The translations under genes were made by a program, and so were the position numbers. From contig JABITU010000104.1 in assembly GCA_018668195.1 (NCBI GenBank), positions 1 to 12,954 of the forward strand: a DNA stretch of 12,954 nt, given 5' to 3'. How positions within the stretch are numbered: the stretch's first letter is position 1; the number at the start of each line of letters is the position of its first letter. Origin of the DNA: Tateyamaria sp. (GTDB lineage: Bacteria; Pseudomonadota; Alphaproteobacteria; Rhodobacterales; Rhodobacteraceae). The notes beneath the pieces were generated by a model. It was not told the DNA's origin. It saw only the letters and a list, made by a program, of their open reading frames with translations, and searched no databases. Positions 6,687 through 12,954 of the stretch are shown here, in pieces.

Positions 6687-9600
6687 ATGAGCACACGTAT
6701 TGCTACAGGCGGCCGCCTGCTAAACAAAACCAAAGCGCTTAGCTTTAGCTTCAACGGCACAACCCTCAAAGGGTTTGAGGGTGACACGCTTGCCTCTGCC
6801 TTGCTGGCCAATGATCAGGTCCTGATGGGGCGTTCGTTCAAATATCACCGCCCACGCGGCGTTGTGGCTTCAGGGGCTGAGGAACCAAACGGACTGGTCC
6901 AAACGGGCGAGGGTAGTAAGTTTGAGCCAAATCAACGTGTCACCACGACTGAATTGTTTGAGGGTCTCAAAGCCAAAAGTCAGAACCATTGGCCCAGCCT
7001 TGAATATGATGTGGGTGCGTTGAATGCGAAGCTAAGCCGCTTTATGCCCGCTGGTTTTTATTACAAAATGTTCATTCACCCGCGCTCTTTCTGGAAACAC
7101 GTCTACGAGCCAATCATCCGCCACGCCGCTGGCCTTGGCGCGGCCCCCAAAGCCACGGATCGCGACGCGGATACATACGAACACTTTTATGCCTTCTGTG
7201 ACGTCTTGGTCATCGGTGGCGGTATCGCTGGTCTTCAAGCGGCCAAAGCCGCAGCGGCCTCTGGTGCCAAGGTCATCTTGGCCGAGCAAACCGCCCACTT
7301 GGGTGGTCGCGCGGTTGTGGATGGTGGTACGATTGACGGTGAGTCTGCCGAGGACTTCGTCACCGAGATCACGGCTGAACTTGAGGCGATGGACAACGTC
7401 ACAATCCGCACCCGTATGATGGGCGCAGGTGTTTACGATCACGGTTATATTTTGGGCTACGAACGCCTGACTGACCATACCCCAGAAACGGCTGGCCCAC
7501 GCCACCGCCTTTGGCGCATTCGTGCGGCGCAAACCATTACGGCGACCGGTGCGATTGAACGTCCCCTTAGCTTTGCTGGCAACGATATTCCGGGCGTTAT
7601 GCTGGCCTCTGCGATCCGCGATTATGTCGTGAACTACGGCGTGTCCTCTGGCGATCGCACGGTTGTGGTCACCAACAACGATGATGCCTATCGAACTGCG
7701 ATTGCGCTGAAACACGCAGGCCTTGATGTACCTGCAATCATCGATGCCCGTCCCGCAGGGGATGACAGCGATCTGATAGCGCGAGCCAAGGCGCTGGGCA
7801 TTCGCGTTATGATGGGCCACGGCATTGCGACCGTCCAAGGCGGCAAGCGCGTCACTGGCGTTGAAATCTGCGCCCAAGCTGGCGAAGGCGCGGTATTGGA
7901 AGAGATCGCATGCGACGCGGTTGCCATGTCTGGCGGCTGGTCCCCTGTGGTCCACCTATGGTCCCATTGCGGTGGTAAACTGACTTGGGATGAATCCCAA
8001 GCCAGCTTCCGCCCCGATCCAAATCGCCCACCACTGGGGGACAAGGGCCAAGGCTTTGTAAGTGTTGCAGGTGCCGCCAACGGCGAAACTACCCTGACCG
8101 CGATTTTGGCGGATGCCACAGGCTGCGGTAAAGCGGCAGCAGAGGCAGCGGGCTTTAAGGCCAAAGCCACGAAGGCCCCAGTGGCCCAAGACGCTGTTGA
8201 ACGCGCGATGCTGCCCGTGTGGTTGATGCCACAAGGGGCAGGGTACAAATTGCGGTCCAAAGCATGGCTTGATTATCAGAACGACGTGAAAGTCAGCGAT
8301 GTACAACTGGCTGCCCAAGAAGGCTTTACCAGTGTGGAACACGCGAAACGCTACACGACCCTTGGCATGGCCACGGATCAGGGCAAGCTCAGCAATATCA
8401 ACGGTCTTGCGATCCTGTCTGATAGCCTGAACCAGCCGATCCCACAGACCGGAACCACCACATTCCGTCCGCCCTATACTCCGATCTCTATGGGATCGAT
8501 CGGTGGCGAGGCACGCGGTGACGTGTTCCAACCCATCCGTCGCACGCCGATGTATGATTGGCACGAGGCTAATGGCGCGGACTGGGAACCTGTCGGCCAA
8601 TGGCGTCGCCCTTACGCATATGTGCAAAGCGGCGAAACCGTCCATGACGCGGTGATGCGTGAGACAAAGAACACACGCGAAAACCTTGGTCTGTTAGATG
8701 CATCTACCCTTGGTAAGATCATCGTTAAAGGCCCTGAAGCGGGCAAGTTCTTGGACATGCTCTACACCAACATGATGAGTACGCTGAAGGTCGGTAAATG
8801 CCGCTATGGCCTGATGTGTTCTGAAAATGGCTTCCTGATTGATGATGGCGTCGTTGCCCGCATCGATGACGAAACCTTTTTATGCCACACCACCACAGGC
8901 GGGGCGGAAACCATCCATGGTCACATGGAAGAATGGCTTCAGACAGAATGGTGGGATTGGAACGTCTACGTGGCCAACGTGACCGAACAATACGCCCAAG
9001 TCGCCGTTGTTGGACCTAAAGCCCGTAAAGCGCTGGAAGCGCTGGGCGGTATGGATTTGAGCGCAGATGCGTTTGGATTTATGGAGTGGCAAGATGGCTC
9101 GCTTGGTGGCTTTGACGTGCGGGCCTATCGTATCTCGTTCTCGGGCGAATTGTCTTATGAGATCGCAGTGCCTGCCTCGCAAGGACAGGCGTTCTGGGAT
9201 GCCTTGATGGCTGTTGGTGCCGATCTGGGTGTGATGCCCTACGGGACCGAATGCCTGCACATCTTGCGGGCCGAGAAGGGCTTTATCATGATCGGTGATG
9301 AAACCGATGGGACTGTCATTCCACAGGATCTGGGTCTGAACTGGGCCATTTCCAAGAAGAAAACCGATTTCCTTGGCAAACGCGCCCAACAGCGCGAGCA
9401 TATGGTAAGCGATCAACGTTGGAAACTGGTGGGTCTTGAAACGGTCGATAAATCTACTTTGCCAGACGGTGCTTATGCCGTGGGCGAGGGGACCAACGCC
9501 AACGGTCAACGCGTCATGATTGGGCGGGTGACGTCTAGCTATCATTCACCAAACTTGGAACGTGGTATTGCGATGGGATTGGTTCTGCATGGGCCTGATC

Positions 9601-9707
9601 GCATGGGCGAGGTCATCAACTTCCCAGGCACGGATGGCAAAGACTATGAAGCCAAAATCGTAAGCCCAGTTTTCTATGATCCCGAAGGGGAAAAACCAAA
9701 TGTCTAA
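6687..9707 (+). CDS. soxA: Sarcosine oxidase alpha subunit (NAD/THF-binding)
   Basis: SoxA is the large subunit, in which the imine product is thought to meet tetrahydrofolate and give glycine and 5,10-methylene-THF. The 1006-residue product has three parts. Residues 10-100 form a 2Fe-2S-ferredoxin-like domain (SFNGTTLKGFEGDTLASALLAN). It has no cysteine before C171, so it cannot hold a cluster, as known for this family. Residues 172 to about 500 form a two-part dinucleotide-binding region with GGGIAG at 177-182 and a second nucleotide fold around 322-341. Residues from about 613 to the end form a GcvT-like aminomethyltransferase/folate-binding domain (GLLDAST from 668, ending with GRVTSSYHSPNLERGIAMG). 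ATG 6687 gives the family N-terminus. Only a weak AAGG lies upstream, so initiation may depend on coupling. Confidence 0.96.
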   Translation: MSTRIATGGRLLNKTKALSFSFNGTTLKGFEGDTLASALLANDQVLMGRSFKYHRPRGVVASGAEEPNGLVQTGEGSKFEPNQRVTTTELFEGLKAKSQNHWPSLEYDVGALNAKLSRFMPAGFYYKMFIHPRSFWKHVYEPIIRHAAGLGAAPKATDRDADTYEHFYAFCDVLVIGGGIAGLQAAKAAAASGAKVILAEQTAHLGGRAVVDGGTIDGESAEDFVTEITAELEAMDNVTIRTRMMGAGVYDHGYILGYERLTDHTPETAGPRHRLWRIRAAQTITATGAIERPLSFAGNDIPGVMLASAIRDYVVNYGVSSGDRTVVVTNNDDAYRTAIALKHAGLDVPAIIDARPAGDDSDLIARAKALGIRVMMGHGIATVQGGKRVTGVEICAQAGEGAVLEEIACDAVAMSGGWSPVVHLWSHCGGKLTWDESQASFRPDPNRPPLGDKGQGFVSVAGAANGETTLTAILADATGCGKAAAEAAGFKAKATKAPVAQDAVERAMLPVWLMPQGAGYKLRSKAWLDYQNDVKVSDVQLAAQEGFTSVEHAKRYTTLGMATDQGKLSNINGLAILSDSLNQPIPQTGTTTFRPPYTPISMGSIGGEARGDVFQPIRRTPMYDWHEANGADWEPVGQWRRPYAYVQSGETVHDAVMRETKNTRENLGLLDASTLGKIIVKGPEAGKFLDMLYTNMMSTLKVGKCRYGLMCSENGFLIDDGVVARIDDETFLCHTTTGGAETIHGHMEEWLQTEWWDWNVYVANVTEQYAQVAVVGPKARKALEALGGMDLSADAFGFMEWQDGSLGGFDVRAYRISFSGELSYEIAVPASQGQAFWDALMAVGADLGVMPYGTECLHILRAEKGFIMIGDETDGTVIPQDLGLNWAISKKKTDFLGKRAQQREHMVSDQRWKLVGLETVDKSTLPDGAYAVGEGTNANGQRVMIGRVTSSYHSPNLERGIAMGLVLHGPDRMGEVINFPGTDGKDYEAKIVSPVFYDPEGEKPNV

Positions 9708-10272
9708 TTTGATCAGCGCCTTGGACAAGGCCACAGACAACAGCGGTATTGCCAAGATCGAAGAGATCGGGCTGCAAGGCATGATCACCCTTCGGGGCGA
9801 TCTGAGCAAAGCCGCTGTAAAAAAGGCGGCAACGTCGGTCACGGGTGTCAAGATGCCCGCACTTGGCTACGCCAACTATGATGGTGCCTCTGGCATCTGC
9901 TGGATGAGCACGGATGAGTTGCTAGTGCTGTGCCCTTACGATCAAGTTGCAGACACACTGGCCAAGATGCATACCGCGCTGGGCAAAGCGCATGCACTGG
10001 CCGTGGATGTCTCGGATGCACGGGCCAGCCTGCGAGTGTCAGGGCTTAATGCCCGCGAAGTCATGGCGAAACTGGCCCCAGTGGATCTGTCACCAGAGGC
10101 GTTCAAACTGGGCATGTTCCGCCGAACGCGCATGGCTCAGGTGGCGGCGGCGTTTTGGATGGTGGATGACGCAACCTTCCAAATCGTTTGTTTTCGCTCA
10201 AACGCGCAATACGTGTTTGATTTGCTGAAAGTTGCAGCCCAAAACGGATCTGAGGTTGGTTTTTTTAAGTAA
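9700..10272 (+). CDS. soxG: Sarcosine oxidase gamma subunit
   Basis: SoxG is the fourth subunit of heterotetrameric sarcosine oxidase. It has a fold related to the folate-binding domain of GcvT but no known catalytic residue, and it packs against SoxA and SoxB. The 190-residue product contains the usual segments ITLRGDLSK, CWMSTDELLVLCP (65-77), AVDVSDARASLRVSG (100-114) and the C-terminal FDLL. I start it at ATG 9700, which has a strong Shine-Dalgarno AAGGGGA (9685-9691) 8 bases upstream and overlaps the soxA stop by 8 bases. An in-frame ATG at 9676 would add eight residues (MIPKGKNQ) but has no ribosome site. It closes the soxBDAG operon. No C1-pathway gene (glyA, folD, purU) follows directly, although such genes often sit beside sox in other genomes. 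Confidence 0.93.
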   Translation: MSNLISALDKATDNSGIAKIEEIGLQGMITLRGDLSKAAVKKAATSVTGVKMPALGYANYDGASGICWMSTDELLVLCPYDQVADTLAKMHTALGKAHALAVDVSDARASLRVSGLNAREVMAKLAPVDLSPEAFKLGMFRRTRMAQVAAAFWMVDDATFQIVCFRSNAQYVFDLLKVAAQNGSEVGFFK

Positions 10273-10394
10273 AGAAATCTGGGGAATTGTGGACTTTGCG
10301 TATATTTACGCCACCACTGCCCCTTGATCTTGAAGTGGATCGCGCTTCATGTCACCTAAGGCACAGATGAATTTATCCTAAAGGGGACCATAGA

Positions 10395-10994
10395 ATGGCT
10401 TTTGAACTTCCTGATCTTCCGTACGCCCATGACGCACTAGCAGCACACGGAATGTCTGCTGAAACCATGGAATTCCACCACGACCTGCACCATAACGCCT
10501 ATGTAACAAACGGCAACGCGGCGATTGCAGGCACCGAGTGGGAAGGCAAATCCCTCGAAGAGATCATCAAAGGCACATATGATGCGTCTTCTGTGGCTCA
10601 AAACGGTATCTTCAACAACATCTCCCAACTTTGGAACCACAACCAGTTCTGGGAAATGATGACACCAACATCAGGCGCTATGCCGTCTGAGCTGGAAGCT
10701 GCAATCAAAGAGAGCTTTGGCTCTGTTGATGATTTCAAAGCTCAGTTCGCTGCTGCTGGTGCTGGCCAGTTCGGTTCAGGCTGGGCATGGTTGGTGAAAA
10801 ACGCTGACGGTTCATTGGCTGTGACTAAAACTGAAAACGGCGTGAATCCACTTTGCTTTGGCCAAACTGCATTGCTGGGTTGCGATGTTTGGGAACACTC
10901 TTACTACATCGACTTCCGTAACAAACGCCCTGTTTACTTGACCAACTTCCTTGAGAACCTTGTGAACTGGGAAAACGTAGCATCACGCATGTAA
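10395..10994 (+). CDS. sodB: Superoxide dismutase, Fe type
   Basis: Cytoplasmic enzyme that converts superoxide to O2 and H2O2. The 199-residue product aligns along its whole length with FeSOD (MAFELPDLPYAHDALAAHGMS). The four metal ligands are H28 (EFHHDLHH), H82 (QLWNH), D164 and H168 (DVWEH). Q78 in FNNISQLWNH sits where FeSODs carry their active-site glutamine, which favours iron over manganese, although cambialistic use cannot be excluded. FGSGWAWLVKN (126-136) is the other family block. The loop at about 60-70 is slightly longer than in E. coli SodB. A strong Shine-Dalgarno AAGGGGA (10381-10387) precedes the start. The 122-base gap from soxG suggests its own promoter, and an intrinsic terminator follows. 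Third positions are richer in T than in soxA, in keeping with high expression. Confidence 0.96.
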   Translation: MAFELPDLPYAHDALAAHGMSAETMEFHHDLHHNAYVTNGNAAIAGTEWEGKSLEEIIKGTYDASSVAQNGIFNNISQLWNHNQFWEMMTPTSGAMPSELEAAIKESFGSVDDFKAQFAAAGAGQFGSGWAWLVKNADGSLAVTKTENGVNPLCFGQTALLGCDVWEHSYYIDFRNKRPVYLTNFLENLVNWENVASRM

Positions 10995-11013
10995 TTGGTT
11001 TCCATCCCTAAAA

Positions 11014-11047
11014 CGAAACGCCCTGATCGCAAGATTGGGGCGTTTTG
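11014..11047 (+). terminator. Intrinsic terminator after sodB
   Basis: A 15-pair stem (11014-11028 with 11033-11047, three G-U pairs) closed by a GCAA tetraloop (11029-11032, GNRA class). The stem has a GC-rich core, ACGCCC/GGGCGT, and the right arm runs into TTTT. It begins about 20 bases after the sodB stop. The left arm is preceded by an A-rich stretch (10 of 15 bases at 11008-11018 and flanks are A or T-pairing), so some activity in the reverse direction is possible. Confidence 0.85.
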
Positions 11048-11100
11048 CGTTGCGGATGTCCCTTTGTTGGTGCAGGTTCACCCCAACACATGAGGTTCAA

Positions 11101-12021
11101 ATGAATACAGCGACCCAAGGCGTCCTAGCAATGATCGGCTGCTGCACCATTTGGGGGCTATCGTCGATGTTCTATAAACTGCTTGGCACCGTGCCACCCC
11201 TCGAAATCCTTGCACATCGTACCATTTGGTCGTTGGTGTTTTTCGCCCTTTTACTGGGCTTTCAGGGCCGTCTAAAAGAAGTGCGCCGTTCTTTCGTGGA
11301 CTGGCGCAGCGGTTGTTTGACGGTTCTGGCCGCGCTGATGATCCTGGCCAATTGGTATCTGTTCATCTGGTCGGTCGGGGCGGAACGCGCGACAGAGGCA
11401 AGCCTAGGCTATTACATCTATCCGCTGGTGTCGGTGTTGCTGGGCTGGTTTATCTACAGTGATCGCCTTGCTAAATTACAGTGGATCGCGATCGTATTTG
11501 CTGCTTGCGCGGTCAGTGCATTGACCTACGGCCTTGGCGCGGCCCCTTGGGTTTCGCTGATGTTGGCAGGGACATTCGCGATCTACGGGCTGATGAAAAA
11601 ACAACTGGACGTAGGGCCCGTGGTCTCCGTCACATCCGAAGTGATGCTGGTGGCCCCCTTTGCCGCTATATTTCTGTTGCTAACATGGCACAACGGGCAG
11701 GCGGCATTTGGCCAGGATTTTACAACCACTGCCTTGCTTATTTTAGCGGGGCCAATGACGGCGGTGCCGCTGATCCTGTTCAGCTATGCTGCCCGTCGCG
11801 CCACCATGTCGACCATCGGCTTGGTCGGATATCTAAACCCGACCTTGCAGTTTCTATGCGCCGTTGTGGTCTTTTCTGAACCCTTCACCGGTTGGCACGT
11901 CATGGCCTTTACTATGATCTGGACGGCATTGGCGCTGTATTCTGCGGTGTTGTGGTCTCAGGAAAGGGCGCCGCGCAAAGCCAGCGTTGTAGCCGCCGCA
12001 TCTGGCACCACCGTGATGTAA
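11101..12021 (+). CDS. rarD: EamA-family transporter RarD
   Basis: RarD is an inner-membrane permease of the drug/metabolite transporter superfamily, a name derived from chloramphenicol-sensitive mutants; its natural substrate is not firmly known. The 306-residue product has about ten hydrophobic helices and the RarD block KLLGTVPPLEILAHRTIWS (residues 26-44) after the first helix (IWGLSSMFYKLL). ASLGYYIYPLVSVLLGW near 100-116 and GYLNPTLQFLCAVVVF in the second half are also typical. I chose ATG 11101 with Shine-Dalgarno GAGG (11092-11095). An in-frame TTG at 11035 lies inside the terminator stem and would add a cysteine-rich, non-family leader. The last 64 bases overlap, in the convergent direction, the end of the LOG-family gene. 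Confidence 0.92.
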   Translation: MNTATQGVLAMIGCCTIWGLSSMFYKLLGTVPPLEILAHRTIWSLVFFALLLGFQGRLKEVRRSFVDWRSGCLTVLAALMILANWYLFIWSVGAERATEASLGYYIYPLVSVLLGWFIYSDRLAKLQWIAIVFAACAVSALTYGLGAAPWVSLMLAGTFAIYGLMKKQLDVGPVVSVTSEVMLVAPFAAIFLLLTWHNGQAAFGQDFTTTALLILAGPMTAVPLILFSYAARRATMSTIGLVGYLNPTLQFLCAVVVFSEPFTGWHVMAFTMIWTALALYSAVLWSQERAPRKASVVAAASGTTVM

Positions 12022-12509
12022 TCCAGCAGGCTTGCATCTGCGAATCCTTGCGTGATTACATGCTTGATCAATACGATCAATGGATCCCAGTAATCATTTG
12101 TATTCAATAAATAAATTGGCTTATCATGCAGGCCCAACTGACGCCAAGTGACGACCTCAAATAACTCGTCCAGTGATCCGGCCCCACCTGGCATAACCAC
12201 AACCGCATCACAGTTCATGAACATAACCTTTTTGCGCTCGTGCATGGTTTCGGTCACGATATAAGTCGTCAGGTCGGTCTTGCCTACCTCCCAATCCACT
12301 AGGTGCTGCGGGATGACGCCAAAGGTCTCAGCGCCCGCATCTTGGGCGGCGCGTGCGACCGTGCCCATCAACCCAACATCACCAGCGCCGTAAACCAAAC
12401 GCCACCCATTTTCGGCCAGCGCAGAACCAATGTTTTGCGCGTCAACCGCGTAAGCTGGATCAACACCGGCGCGGGAACCGCAATAGACGCAGACTGATTT
12501 AGGGGACAT
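11958..12509 (-). CDS. LOG-family protein (TIGR00730, putative nucleoside-monophosphate phosphoribohydrolase)
   Basis: A 183-residue Rossmann-fold protein of the LOG/TIGR00730 family. Members cleave the N-glycosidic bond of nucleotide 5'-monophosphates, including cytokinin riboside monophosphates in plants; the bacterial role is often purine nucleotide turnover. Visible motifs are VCVYCGSRAG at the N-terminus, VYGAGDVGLMG (39-49), TETMHERKKVM (86-96, with R92/K93) and PGGAGSLDELFEV (107-119), with the catalytic-type glutamate E115. The last motif is a variant of the textbook PGGxGTxxE with Ser in place of Thr. The ATG is preceded by a strong AAGGAG on the minus strand. Its 3' end overlaps rarD by 64 bases tail to tail. 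The family call is secure; the true substrate is not shown by the sequence. Confidence 0.9.
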   Translation of the reverse strand: MSPKSVCVYCGSRAGVDPAYAVDAQNIGSALAENGWRLVYGAGDVGLMGTVARAAQDAGAETFGVIPQHLVDWEVGKTDLTTYIVTETMHERKKVMFMNCDAVVVMPGGAGSLDELFEVVTWRQLGLHDKPIYLLNTNDYWDPLIVLIKHVITQGFADASLLDYITVVPDAAATTLALRGALS

Positions 12510-12663
12510 GAGACGCTCCTTAACACTAGAAATTATGCAAAATTTGACCCAACGGGTTTTGACCGCTCATACCGCGCTTGGTATGTAAGCTCAATCAATA
12601 TGGGCCGGGATTCCGCGACCCTGTTTTTATGGCATTGTTTGCAATGCACCGAAGGAACCTAAG
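12510..12663. promoter_or_regulatory. Divergent region with TTTGACC repeats and CATACC/GGTATG palindrome
   Basis: A 154-base spacer between the leftward LOG gene and the rightward envelope gene. It holds a direct repeat TTTGACC (12543-12549 and 12558-12564) and a perfect 6-bp inverted repeat CATACC-gcgctt-GGTATG (12568-12585). The second TTGACC (12559-12564) is a 5-of-6 match to a -35 box. It lies 17 bases from TATGTA (12582-12587), a poor -10 box (3 of 6), so the palindrome would overlap the promoter core. The rightward gene has a clear Shine-Dalgarno GAAGGA at 12651-12656. Confidence 0.35.
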
Positions 12664-12954
12664 ATGAGCAAAATAGCAGCTTTTTTGAGCGCAAATGCAG
12701 GCCCTGTTGTTGGTGCCAGTGTTTTGGCTGTCGTCGCTGTTGGGACAGGGACATATTTTGCGGTTCTAAAGCCGAATGACACGGCGGAATCTGTGCCAAT
12801 TGAAGTCGCAATGCCGGCTGAGGAAACACCAAAGACAGACGTTGTCGCGGCAAAGCCAACGGTTGTGGCCGAAACCCCTACCGAAACCGTTGTTTTAGGC
12901 CCAATAGCCCCCAGCATTGATGAAGTGCGCCGCGAGGCCGATGGTTTGACAATC
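12664..12954 (+). CDS. Membrane-anchored envelope protein, probably LysM type, 3' end outside window
   Basis: This open frame runs from ATG 12664 to the right edge (97 residues) with no stop. It begins MSKIAAFLSANAGPVVGASV and has a single hydrophobic segment at about residues 14-36 that should anchor it in the inner membrane. An acidic, Ala/Val/Pro/Thr-rich linker follows (EETPKTDVVAAKPTVVAETP), then PIAPSIDEVRREADG. From memory, the last phrase resembles the start of the repeat region in Rhodobacterales LysM peptidoglycan-binding proteins, which lie next to LOG genes in related genomes; the LysM domain itself would be outside the window, so this is inference. The Shine-Dalgarno GAAGGA sits 7 bases before the ATG. 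The gene is divergent from the LOG gene. Confidence 0.6.
   Translation, partial: MSKIAAFLSANAGPVVGASVLAVVAVGTGTYFAVLKPNDTAESVPIEVAMPAEETPKTDVVAAKPTVVAETPTETVVLGPIAPSIDEVRREADGLTI

Noticed and set aside
9676..9699. ATG 9676 as the soxG start
   Set aside because: In frame, but without a ribosome site, while ATG 9700 has a strong AAGGGGA at good distance and gives the family N-terminus.
7032..9851. Long antisense open frames opposite soxA (307, 229, 221 and 101 codons, all in one minus frame)
   Set aside because: They share the codon register of soxA, where an antisense stop needs a sense TTA, CTA or TCA codon. soxA rarely uses these, so the antisense frame stays open. The predicted peptides are His/Arg-rich with no family motif or ribosome site.
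10298..10311. Hairpin GCGTA-tatt-TACGC after soxG as a terminator
   Set aside because: The stem has only five pairs and no T tract follows. It may be a chance palindrome or a minor promoter-region element of sodB.
11035..11100. TTG at 11035 as the rarD start
   Set aside because: It lies within the right arm of the sodB terminator and gives a 22-residue cysteine-containing leader not seen in RarD proteins; ATG 11101 has its own GAGG.
1..12954. Mobile elements, CRISPR, tRNA/rRNA, toxin-antitoxin or phage defence genes
   Set aside because: I found no transposase, spaced repeat array, cloverleaf or defence-type domain; all full-length genes are assigned to ordinary metabolic, transport or housekeeping families.

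Overview
The window looks like chromosomal DNA of a marine alphaproteobacterium, most likely a Rhodobacterales (roseobacter-type) genome. This rests on gene content and protein style: a complete heterotetrameric sarcosine oxidase operon (soxBDAG), a ccmI-ruvX-DUF1289 block, DusA, an iron-type superoxide dismutase, RarD, a LOG-family protein and a Rhodobacterales-style LysM-like protein. Genus cannot be set from sequence alone. The gene density is high, no gap exceeds 300 bases, and I see no mobile element, phage gene, CRISPR array, tRNA or rRNA.

Layout. (1) Positions 1-651 (minus): an EamA/DMT transporter cut by the left edge. It diverges from dusA and a TSUP permease (899-2761, plus), which look co-transcribed. 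A 20-bp imperfect palindrome lies in the divergent spacer. (2) Positions 2762-4724 (minus): the tightly overlapped operon ccmI > ruvX > DUF1289, with two ATGA overlaps, which ends flush against the TSUP stop codon. (3) Positions 4984-10272 (plus): soxB-soxD-soxA-soxG. These encode the four subunits that oxidise sarcosine (N-methylglycine) to glycine, giving H2O2 and, with tetrahydrofolate, 5,10-methylene-THF. Sarcosine is the end product of stepwise glycine betaine/choline demethylation, so this is a compatible-solute catabolism locus. (4) Positions 10395-10994: sodB, followed by a strong intrinsic terminator. (5) Positions 11101-12021: rarD, whose 3' end overlaps by 64 bp a convergent LOG-family gene (11958-12509, minus). 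(6) Positions 12664-12954: the N-terminal part of a membrane-anchored, probably LysM-type envelope protein, cut by the right edge.

I did not find a convincing undescribed system. All full-length genes fall into known families. The observations most worth checking are small: two tiny open frames that bridge the soxB/soxD and soxD/soxA gaps stop-to-start, the 64-bp convergent overlap at rarD/LOG, and short inverted or direct repeats in the divergent promoter regions.
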